Source of the DNA: Datnioides undecimradiatus
Lineage: Eukaryota > Chordata > Actinopteri > Lobotiformes > Datnioididae
Assembly (NCBI GenBank): GCA_008933995.1
Contig: WARS01000090.1
Location: forward strand, 4,494,425 to 4,558,424
Reading direction: 5' to 3'
Length of the DNA stretch: 64,000 bases
Numbering within the stretch: the stretch's first letter is position 1; every line of letters starts with the position of its first letter. Positions 32,211 to 42,484 of the stretch are shown piece after piece. The translations under genes and the position numbers were made by a program. The notes below the pieces were generated by a model. It was not told the DNA's origin. It made no database searches and was given only the letters and a program-made list of their open reading frames with translations.

Positions 32211-35200
32211 TGTTAATGCAATCTGCTCTTCATGTCAGTATAGATCGTTCCCCGATTCATCCCGGCAGCCCTCGCTACAAGTTCAACTTCATCGCTGACG
32301 TGGTGGAGAAGATAGCACCTGCTGTGGTCCACATTGAGCTCTTTGTAAGGTGTGCCATGTTTGTGTGTGCGTGTGTGTTTGTGTAAAGAGATGTTTAAGT
32401 GCCACCAGGAGAAGTGATTGCTGTGCATGTAAAACACATATAAAGCAAACAGTCCAGTTGTCTCCACCCTCTTTAAATGGTAAATTCATCACCGATTCAA
32501 ATATTTATTGTTATTGTTTGGCTGCATATTGTAACTTCAGTCTTGAACTTTTGCTGTGGTGTTCTCTTGCATGATTCCTGAAGACTCATTCCTCTTGTTG
32601 ACAGCATGTGCTAAAGCTGCCTTCTAAACCATGTCGTACCTCTTTCTCGTTTCTCTATCTCCTGTCCCCAGACATCCTCTGTTTGGTCGCCACATGCGTC
32701 TCTCCAGCGGCTCTGGTTTTATTGTGACCCACTCGGGTGTGATTGTGACCAACGCTCACGTGGTAACCACAGCCGCCACATCGGCCGGGAGGCCCCAGCT
32801 GCGCGTGCAGCTGCATGACGGCGACGCTTATGAGGCTGTGGTCAGAGATGTGGACAGGAAGGCCGACATTGCCACAATCAAGGTCAATCCTCAGGTGAGA
32901 GCATCCATGATGAGCGGATGAGCACAGGTTAATTTACATATAGTCAAGATTTAAATAACTCACCCTGGGTAATAATCCACCCTGATAATGTTAAATAATG
33001 TTACTTGTCAGACATTTTTGACTTCATCCCCCTGAAAAGAACAACAACAACAACAACAACAACAACAAAAACATTCTGCTCTTTTGCACAAGAACCCACA
33101 TCCTGACACGTCTATGTGCCAAGTCCTGACAGTTTCCTGCTAGACGTCCACGGGACTTGCAGGAATACTTTCATAAACAGCAGCTCTGTGACTCAGAGAC
33201 GCAGCGCTGATGTGTGTATTCTCACACCCATATCTCAAATAGTTTGACTGTTTTGTAAGCATTAAACTCTTCCTCCTTTCTCTCTCTGTCTACCTCGTTT
33301 CAACATGTCTTCCTACCTTAATTTGTTGTTTTTCCCTTTGTCCAACCTGCCCAATTTGAAATGTCTATCCCCGTGCACGTGTGTGTCCACATGTGAACAG
33401 AAGAAGCTTCCTGTGCTGATTCTGGGCCGTTCGGCTGATCTGAGACCGGGAGAGTTTGTGGTTGCTATTGGCAGCCCTTTCGCTCTGCAGAACACCGTCA
33501 CCACTGGCATCGTCAGCACCGCTCAGAGAGACGGCAAAGAGCTGGGCATCAAGGACTCAGACATAGATTACATCCAGACTGACGCGATTATTAATGTGCG
33601 CTCAGAAATACACACGCACACACACACAAATACACACACAAAGCATTTTCTTTAGAGATTTTGGCATTGCTTTTATTGTATATCATGTGATTGTATCCCT
33701 CTTGTAACTGTATCCCTCTATGTTTTCTGTGAGAAGTACGGGAATTCTGGAGGACCTCTTGTGAACTTGGTGAGTGTTCATGATTGTGGAGATTTATTCA
33801 TTGACAGTGTCAGAACTTGACTCAATGAATTAGATGAAGTGTGAGTCAAAGTGAGTCAAAATCAAAAACAGTGCTAAAAAAGAATAAACTGGCAGGTACA
33901 GTTCTGTATCCTGGTATCCAAATATCCATTAGCAAAGTCATACTGGAGTCATACTGGCATAGCTCTGATTTTCTGTCCATATCTGAGTTTTGTTGTGCTA
34001 TTTAAATGAAGAATGAAGTGAAAACATAATGACAGCTAAGTCAGAGTTGCAAGCTAACATAAGGTTAAGTGATTGCAACATTTTGCACCAGTTGCTGTAT
34101 TTAAACCACTGTATAATGTGTTAAAGTATGCACAGTTTACCTTTAAATAATACTTGCAAAACCATATTTAACATGTTTTTCCTCATATTTTGTGTCTCAG
34201 CTCTTACTGAGGATTGTCCTCGCTCTAAGACAGTATTTAAGATTCGGTCATTAGGAATATTTACTGCGTGCTCTGCATTTCAGGATGGCGAAGTGATAGG
34301 CATCAACACTCTGAAAGTGACAGCAGGGATCTCCTTCGCTATACCCTCAGACAGAATCAGCCGCTTCCTCGCAGAGTCAGAAACCAAACACAGCAAAGGT
34401 GAGCTGGGTAGCGCTCACGCAGAAACAAACACCAAACAGATTCAGCAATTTTAGATTACAGATCCTACTGTAATAACCGTACAAATGGTTATTTCTTGGC
34501 CAACCTCACCCCAGTTGTTGTTGCTGTTGTAACAGAAAAGACAAGGCTGCAAAGACGGCTTACAGAGGAACCACAGTCTGATGCAGGTGAGAGCTACGAA
34601 TGGAGTTAAATGATTGTTTACATGTTTCAGGAGCTGTGCCAGCTTTCTTCATTCTATACATTTGCGCTGTTTTCAGAGTTGTCTGAAGTAAAGAGGCGTT
34701 TTTTAGGCATCCGGATGCTCACTGTCACCAAAGCGTGAGTCGTAACATCCAACACAGTGTTTATGGCAATTTCTTACAGTAAAACTACAGCAACATCTAA
34801 AACGTTTGTCAGTGCTAGCAATTACGATTAGCATTTACATTAGCATTAACCTGAGCAGTACTGGTGTGTTTCTGTGTGTTTCAGTCTAGTAGCAGAGTTG
34901 AGACGTCAGAATCCAGACTTTCCTCAAGTCAGCAGTGGAGTGTTGGTGCAACAGGTCATACCTGACACTCCGGCGCACAAGTATGTTCACACACGCGTGC
35001 AAAAGCCCGAGCACATACACACACACAGCGCTGAAGAAACACTGCAAGGAACTAGACCACAGTTCATCAAAGTAACATGAGGGTTATAAGGGGATTTCAT
35101 TTATTACTTGGGGACTGTTGGGAAGGTTTTTTAAAATGGGGTTGTTTGAGGTACTTCTCCAGTTTGGAGAAGCAGCAGGAGATGCTTATACTTTACTTTA

Positions 35201-36038
35201 GCAGGAGACCAAAACAGAAAAATCTATATCAATCAAGTGTACGCTGAGTTGCTGGTCTATTTCTGCCTCAGCTGGGTAGTTTGATTATTATTTTCAGACT
35301 TCAGTGTTTCAGAGAATTGGTTCAGACTCAAAAAAGTATGGTGCAACAAACTAACCAGTCTACGTAGTGGTAGAAACACTTGTGTTCTGCAAGGTAAAAT
35401 GTTTTTGTGAATTGAGTCGGGTGGATTTGAGGATCGCATAGATGGATATAAAACCATCAGTTTTTCATCAAAAAGTGCTCTCTGATGGCAAAGTGAAGCA
35501 CTGAAAATATTAAAAATGAAACAAACCGTTACCCTTGAAATGATATAGATTTTTTTTTTTAAGGTAGACCTTCTTTCGGGTGTCTAAAATGTGTTTTGTT
35601 GGTGACCTCGTCTGCAGCATTACATTGCTTCTGCTGCTTCTCCAAACTTGGGTTATGCTGACCACAGTAGTTAATAAACTGACTAAGGATAAGCACTTCA
35701 TTAAACATGAAAGATAAAATTGATTATTCTATAATCAGTTTCTTGCATAAAAATGATGACTTGTGGCACAATCTGTGGTCAGCCGTGTGCTGTTGTCACG
35801 TTCATTTATCGTACTTCATGCACTGCCGCAGCAAATCAGTGACTTTGATGTCTTTCCTCTGTGTTTTAGTGGCGGGATAATGGACGGCGACGTGATAGTC
35901 AAACTAAATGGACAACCAGTCCAGACCACTGAAGACATCCGCGAGGTGCTCCAGCACGATCGGCCTCTCCTGCTTGAGATTCGTCGAGGCAACGACGACT
36001 TGCTGTTCAACATCTACCCTCAAGTTATTGCACCCTGA
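31219..36038 (+). CDS. htra3: Secreted serine protease HtrA3, 10 coding exons, 489 aa
   Basis: A secreted trypsin-like protease of the HtrA family, known in mammals as an antagonist of TGF-beta signalling that cleaves matrix proteins. Predicted exons: 31219-31642, 32244-32349, 32672-32894, 33401-33595, 33737-33769, 34284-34398, 34536-34586, 34677-34734, 34885-34980, 35870-36038; all phases join correctly. Domains in order: signal peptide (about 1-20), Cys-rich IGFBP-like module (about 25-95), Kazal-like module (about 95-138, with CGSDGKTY), protease (about 160-375) with catalytic His206 (TNAHVV), Asp242 (KADIAT) and Ser320 (YGNSGGP), and a C-terminal PDZ domain (about 400-485). The linker before the PDZ is longer than in human HTRA3 (453 aa) because of a small extra exon of 51 bases. 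HTRA1 is the alternative, but the neighbours gpr78 and cpz and the PDZ sequence favour HTRA3. A CpG-rich first exon fits a promoter-proximal position. Confidence 0.95.
32168..32211. repeat. (GT)n tract just before the htra3 exon 2 acceptor
   Basis: About 44 bases of GT with one GC interruption end 32 bases before the predicted acceptor at 32243. UG-rich RNA binds TDP-43 and CELF-type splicing factors. This position replaces most of the usual polypyrimidine tract. Confidence 0.95.
33040..33068. repeat. (AAC)n trinucleotide repeat in htra3 intron 3
   Basis: About nine to ten AAC units lie in the intron between predicted exons 3 and 4. Confidence 0.95.
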
Positions 36039-36252
36039 ATAACAGCTCGGTTCATTTGTTTAACTGAACGAATGTGGGTCAGTGGAGTGGCAATCAAGTC
36101 CCATTTGACCGCAGACAGCATACTGCAAGGAAACATGAACCAGCCATATATAGAAATATAAACTGAACCAGTTTGATGATGTATACATTTTTTCGATGAT
36201 TAAGATAAGCAGATATTTGGGATGTGTTTTATCATACTTACTCTGTTTGCTC

Positions 36253-36258
36253 AATAAA
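36253..36258 (+). terminator. htra3: htra3 poly(A) signal
   Basis: AATAAA lies 215 bases after the htra3 stop codon. It is the first canonical signal downstream, giving a short 3' UTR. Confidence 0.7.
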
Positions 36259-37305
36259 GACGTTTATTAAAATAAGAGAAACAGATTGCACTGTATCTTG
36301 TGTGAAGCTCAAAGAATCTCAGATTAAAAGCATCCAAACATGGAGCTGAACACATACATGTATTTTTCTGTAGGTAGACTCAGCAGCTGTTGTCCAGCTG
36401 CATAGACGGCCGGCAGGTTCGACTCCTCTGTTTATGTCTTCCCCTCCTTCCTCCCTCCTCTCTGCCTTGGAAAGACTTTCTTCTAACTTAAACAAACCAG
36501 AGCTGACACCTAGACACACAGAGTATACACACACACTGGGCAAAGTCCTGTTACTGGAAAAGTCACTTTTATCCTCTCCTCTTTTGGTAATGGAAATCCT
36601 CGTGCATAACACTGTCTGAACCTTGAAGTTGAGGACAGACAAATCCATGTGGGGCTGCTTTGTTGGTCTTAGGTAACCAAAATGCAACTGATGATACAAC
36701 TCAGCGTGGAAGCAAGTGCTTCGGAATAAAAATAGAAAGCACTCATGTGCAGTTCACCTGAACAAACCCTCTTACTGGTGGCTCAAAATGACACAGTGTA
36801 AGGTCCACGTTAGTCTGGATTTGTGCACGTCTCCTCCCAAGATGGCCTTACCTAAGAATGACCCCACTCGGTGTGTGTCCGTGTGTGCACAGTTCATAAA
36901 ATGGACCCAGACAGGCAAGCCTTCCTGCTTATTTGAAGAAAGACTGTGCCATGTTACAATTGGCTGTGGCACTGTGAAAGTCAGGGACAGAGGAGCGATG
37001 GGGAAAAAGAAAGTGAATGGGAGGGAGATGGAGAGAAAAGGAAAAAATAGGCTGAGAGAATGGTAAGAGACTGCCACAGCGGACAAATTACTACCACGTC
37101 ACCCAGCAGTGTCCTCCTGTAACATGAGCTCCTCTGAGTGTGTGTGGAGTCCTTTGTGAGTGTGCGTGTGAGTTGTGCGTTGCTGACCCAGTTGTTTGAG
37201 TGTGTGTGGGGTGTTTTCTTGTCTCGCCAGGACATATTGTCATAGCAAAGTGCCAAACTACTTCAGTGGGACAGAGGGCACAGCTGCTTGTTATATGCTT
37301 ATAAA

Positions 37306-37378
37306 TTATGATCTGTATTATATATTGCATTGGATGTCTGCATCCAATGCAATATATAATGTATGCAGTAGATCATAA
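37306..37378. repeat. Foldback sequence with a perfect 20-bp stem
   Basis: 37317-37336 and 37341-37360 are perfect inverted copies separated by a 4-base loop (TCTG). Outside them, TTATGATCT (37306-37314) pairs with AGATCATAA (37370-37378) after a small asymmetric bulge, extending the foldback. It could be a small inverted duplication or the remnant of a foldback transposon. There is no evidence for a processed RNA. Confidence 0.85.
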
Positions 37379-37442
37379 AGCCTTCATGTTTGCATTGAGA
37401 ATGAGTCCAACTCTTGTTCAAGCAATGGACCAATGGATTTAT

Positions 37443-37513
37443 CGCCATCTACAGGACAAATAGAGTCAATTCTATATATATATATGATGCCCAAATGAAC
37501 CACTAGATGGCGT
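37443..37513. promoter_or_regulatory. Two CTCF-like motifs in opposite orientation
   Basis: CCACTAGATGGCGT at 37500-37513 on the plus strand matches the CTCF core at 13 of 14 positions. About 45 bases to the left, the complement of CGCCATCTACAGG (37443-37455) gives a weaker minus-strand match. The motifs therefore diverge. Binding is not demonstrated. Confidence 0.4.
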
Positions 37514-37580
37514 GTTGGGAACAACAATACGCTCCTGACGTGGCAACTGATGGTCAGATCATTAGACTCCAGTAATGTGC

Positions 37581-38104
37581 AGAGGTGGAAGCAGAAGCAT
37601 ATCCTTCGCTCCAGACAAAGCACCACACTGTGAACATATACGAGTTAATACAAGTATACAAGTTCTGCTTTCAAAGCCTTACTTCAGTAATGTGTGTAAG
37701 TATGTGCAACACAACTTTCTCAAAGTCAATGGTCACAGTAGTTATTGTACATTAAAATAGTCCACGTCAGTGTTTTACTATGATATATGACAAAACAGAC
37801 CTGTTTTCAGCTTTGTGTCGGCGTGTTGCTCCACCTGATCTGGGAGCGTCAAATCGTTTATTTAGCTAAAGACGTAAAACACGTAACAGAAGAAGAGCAC
37901 TTCCTCGAGATTATCAGAGACATGTGCATATTCACTGGACAGGAAGGGTACTAAAAAAATGAAATCTGAAAAGTACTAACTAAGCCGTCAGACAGATGTA
38001 GTGGAGTAAAAAGATGCAGCTGCATACAAGTGGAATAATCAAAGTTTCTCCAATTTGTACCTATGCACACCACTTGAGTAAATGTGCCCAGTTACACTGC
38101 ACCA
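37581..38104 (+). repeat. Teleost interspersed repeat, copy 1
   Basis: The sequence follows a common percomorph repeat I recognise from memory. It starts AGAGGTGGAAGCAG, contains the AATCTGAAAAGTACTAACTA and CAGACAGATGTAGTGGAGTA segments (about 37963-38010), and ends with CACTTGAGTAAATGTGCCCA and GTTACACTGCACCA (to about 38104). It is diverged and non-coding. Confidence 0.65.
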
Positions 38105-39208
38105 TCATGTATATGTGAAGTATAGCGCTCTACATATAGCTCTGGTTTCTAACTGGGAGATGCTGAAAAGTAGAGGGCACTGTTAAACATTCAAAACCAC
38201 ATGAAGGACCATTATGGATGTTTGGTTCACACACAGTTTGTCTGCACAAAGCTGCTCTGTTGCACTAAACAAAGCATTGCTTTTGTAAACCCTGTGTTGG
38301 TCAGTGCAAACAGGCCGAACATGTTATTGATTATAAGACCTATTTATCAATATTTCAGTAACATTGAATATTTCAGTACTGGTAACATTTTCTCTGCAGT
38401 ACTGGAGTATGTTTACAGTGTGATAGTGACACTTTTAGTTATGTGAAGGATCTTAATTCTTTCTCCATCACTGCTTTGCCGCTAAACTGAGCTGCATATC
38501 CATTTGCAGTAAACTGTCTGTGTTTGATGTGTCTCTCACCGAACAGCTGCGTCTTTTCAAAAATGCAACTTCAGTTAATGCTCGTTTAGTCACGAATATT
38601 CAATGATAAAGAGAAAAACGTTAAAATCACCTTTCAGGGGGCTTTAAGAACACAAACATTAAAAGCTGTCGCACCAAAGTCTGCTTCACATCGAACTCAT
38701 TTTTGGCCGGGATACATCACCACCACCTCCCTCTGCTCTACTCACTCCCACGCTTTTAGCCCCACTCTGTGGCTAGAGAGCGGTTCAGGCAGGGTCCAGG
38801 GACCTTAGACATCCAGGAAAGGCAGCTATAGAAAACAATGGACCGTCACTTCAGTGCTCAGTCACATGTTCTCATGGTGCTCTGTTTATCATTCAGAGAG
38901 GGAAGAGATAAAGACTGGGAGACATTTATAGTAGGGCACCATCACGATGCCCTACGTAATGTCAAACTGTGAGTCATCGGTGACCTCGCAACCTGATGAC
39001 ATTCTGAGTGCAATCAGCGGCGCTTAATGGATGCTAATCATCATCATCTCCCTGCTGTTTCCAAACAAAACACACACACACACACGCATTTTATGTGTCA
39101 CTCCAGTTAACCTGAGAAAGGATCATTTGCAATGAGCGAATACAAACATTGAGCTGGTAATTTCTAATAATAAAAGAAACCTCCCCTGGTTGTAGCATTG
39201 GTATTGCA

Positions 39209-39625
39209 TTAACTCAAGAACTGTACTTAAGTACAAGTTTGAAGTGCTTATACTTGAGTAATTGCATGATACTGCACACTTCTTCTCCACCTTATTTCAA
39301 GAAATACTGCATTAATGAAATAATGCACTCTTTATTCTACCACGTTGGTTTGATAGCTGTTATTACTAGTTATAGATTCATATTATTTGCACAAAATATC
39401 ATTGTAAAAACACAAGCATTATTATAGATTAAGCTACCCAGCAGTACATAAATTCCCAGATTACAGCGTAAGTAATTCATATAGATGAAGGTATGCGCAT
39501 AATCATATTATATCATATTATATTATATCATAGCAGGAGAACTTTTGTCACTTAAAGTATATTTTTGTTCAAATACTTCTTAAACTTTTAAAATTCTCAG
39601 TGCTCTTCTTCTACTTTGGTACGGC
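39209..39625 (-). repeat. Teleost interspersed repeat, copy 2, inverted relative to copy 1
   Basis: ACTCAAGAACTGTACTTAAG, then ACTTGAGTA, a middle TAGATTAAGCTACCCAGCAG segment (about 39425-39444) and a terminal TTCTTCTAC-type segment correspond to the reverse orientation of the family seen at 37581-38104. The spans share the terminal ACTTGAGTA and TACTTAAGTAC-type words. The family identity is from memory. Confidence 0.6.
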
Positions 39626-42089
39626 CACTTTTGCATAAGTTCTGAATACTCCTTTGGTCTCTGTATTTTGGATGAGTGTGCATGTGGGTTCTCATACAGT
39701 CAAGGGAGTGAGTAACACAAGACTGGGAAATGTTCCAAGAGAAAATGGCAAAACAGTAAATTTGCAGTTTGCGGCTTTAGACGAATGTCTAGCAAGCTCG
39801 GGAGACTTTGCTCACTGTAAAGTTGGAGGAACTTTGGAGGTGCAGACTGCAGACTGGGGCATCTGGCATGACAGCAGAGCTATAGACAGATTGGACTCAA
39901 TTAAAAAAAAAAATCCTGTTAAACTGTGGAATTACAGTAGTACAGGCCCTAACTACTTCCATCTGTCTGGAGTCCAACTCTCAGAGTATGACTCACCGCC
40001 TTACTGACCAAAACTACTGTGGGAAACTGACTGCAAGAGGAGAAGAGAGGAGAAGAAAACCTTTGGAAAGACATTTTTTGGCAGAAAATAAGAAAGATTT
40101 TCAACCCACCACACACAGACACCCACACAACCTCTAAAGGCAACATCTCTCACACAATGATGCTCCACACCTGGACAAAAAGAAAAAGCTGAGTAGATCC
40201 ACGTGGTGTTGTGCTAAGTTCTCTCCCTGAAACATATATTGAGCCTCCGCCTCCACAAATATGGTAAAATAGATTAAAGGTGCATCTACTGCAAAGCTGT
40301 ACATGCAAAGATGGCCCGTGTGTATTTTTCTGATAGCTGTGACGCGGGATAATTCATTTTCCAAAGGCCACGTCGTTTTTTAAATTTAATGAAAGCTGAA
40401 ATTCCAGTCATTCCTGGCAAAGTATGATCCGTTTTTCCCTGGAAATACTCCATCAATCAGTCATTCTCAGTTGTTGTTGGCCTGAGGCAGCAGATGACTC
40501 GGCTCTTGTTTTGTCTCTGTTTCACTCTTTGTCCTTTCAGCCCAAACAGCTTTTTGTGGGTAATTCTACAAAAAAGGGGGAAAATTGGAGGAAAGCAAAA
40601 AAACAAGGGGGTTGACTTTCTGTTCTGCGGTGGTAGATATACTGTGTTTTTTCAGCTCCAGCCTGGGCTCTCACCATCTGCCTCATTTTTCTTTGTCTAC
40701 TTTCAGTTTCTTACTTCCATGCCTTGTCTGTTTCTCATTCACACCTGCTTTTCCCTCTCAAGGAAGATGACTCCTTTTGTGGTTTCAAGCCCTCAAGTGT
40801 TGAAGGTACGACATAAATCCAGCGCAAGCAGACTGTGCAGAGGACACTGTGCTCTTTTTCCTCAAAGACCTCTTATTTCTTATTCTTGGGTGTGAATATG
40901 GTTGACATTAAAACCCCCGGTAACAGAGTTGTTTAATATTGCAGTATACCTAAATATTCATTGGGCTCCCAGTCGGCCAAAAAGGAATTGAAAGATCATC
41001 TAACAACTACTATTAACTTACCATCCCTCATAAGATAAATCTTTATGTCTATTTTAAGTAGTTATAACTATATTATATATATATATTTCTCCATTATATA
41101 CTTGGATCCTGTAGATTTCAATTATCTCGATGAAATTATCACCTAAGCTCTAAAGAACTTTGTAGCTACTTTCAGCTCATTGTTTTGGTGTGTCTGGCCC
41201 ATAACTTGACTGTTATGGTTTACTCTCACTGCTCCTAAAGCCGCATCATTTTCAGTGATAAACACCTAGCTTGCAGCTACCTGCCCAGGACTTAATGGGA
41301 AACAGATCACAGACACATCTAAGCTAAAGAACCAGATTACGTTCCCTACAGGAAACAAGAGCAGGGCTGCAGGCATAGGCAATATATGACTTAAGAGGAC
41401 ACATCTGTGAATCCAAATGTTACTGATATTTCTTAGTAACTGCTACATGTGTAAAATCTGGAAACCGTTAAGCTAATGTGCAACTCATAGCAACTGAAAT
41501 TTGTCCACCTGACACCTCTGTCCAGGAGAGTGCGGTCCTAGGAACAGCTAAGATACTGCGCAGAACCCTCAAGCTCCCAGGGCTCCGGTAGAGGATGCTA
41601 CCCAGAAAACAAGAATTATGCCTATATTGATGAATAACTTCATAATAATACCCAATAAAAATGAACTTGTTTTTATAGTGGAGTGATTGAGGAGCTGCAC
41701 AGCCGGAGCGAAAAAGCTGTAATCTGTTGGTGTAGAAGTGGATACTTTGGTATTGCTTGGCAGGCGGCATCAGGGTGCACGGGCTGTGGCCCAGGTAGAT
41801 TTTGTCTTTTGATATCCTTTGGACACATCATCTTACTGATATCACTGATGGTTGGTTGGTGGAAACGAATGATGTTTCAGGCGGCTAAACAGTGATTGCC
41901 GACTGAAGAGATCTCTCTGTGTACGAACAATGCCACTTTGTAGTCCAGTCAGGATGCTTTCTATTGCTGCTCTGTAAAACAAGAAGATGCTCCTGTAAGC
42001 TTTCAAATGCAGTCACTAAACACGCTTAAAACAAGTTGAATGAGAAGACTCATAGTACTCTCATATTGGCCCATTAACACTGCAGCTAG

Positions 42090-42484
42090 AACCACGAGCC
42101 CATTAGCCTCGCTTAACCCAATTACAAACAGAAATGTAAAAACAAGTACTGGTTTGAAATGACTTTTTACAACCAGAGGCCAGACACAGGAACTCCCAGG
42201 AGACTTGAAATTAAAATAATGTAATGTAACATAAAAACACGGTTGTTAATTTCTTTATTTCTGCCAGTGGTTGTAAAAAAAAAATAAAAAAATTAGTATG
42301 CTTATTTTTACTTCAGAGAAAGTAAGGCTAGCTGTTTCTGCTTGCTTCCATGCTAGGCTAGGCTAACTGTCGGCAGGCTGTAGCTCAACACTCAGACTTG
42401 AAAGCGGTGTCAGTCTTCTCATTTAAATCTTGGCAAGAACGCGAATAAGCGCATTTCCCCGAGATGTCAAATGATTCCCCTTTG
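42090..42484 (+). repeat. Old teleost interspersed repeat
   Basis: Segments such as CCCATTAGCCTCGCTTAAC, TGCTTCCATGCTAGGCTAGG, GGTGTCAGTCTTCTCATTTA and GCAAGAACGCGAATAAGCGC, ending near 42484 with GATGTCAAATGATTCCCC, match in order a repeat I know to be widespread in percomorph genomes. The middle is degenerate, with an A-rich insertion around 42278-42294. No coding potential. Confidence 0.65.

Noticed and set aside
37317-37360. MicroRNA precursor at the 20-bp hairpin
   Set aside because: The stem is perfectly paired with only a 4-base loop, and the arms are too short for normal Dicer substrates. It is kept only as a foldback.
39654-40007. 117-codon plus-strand frame
   Set aside because: No family resemblance, no splice support, and it sits at the edge of an interspersed repeat. 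Chance open frames of this length are expected.
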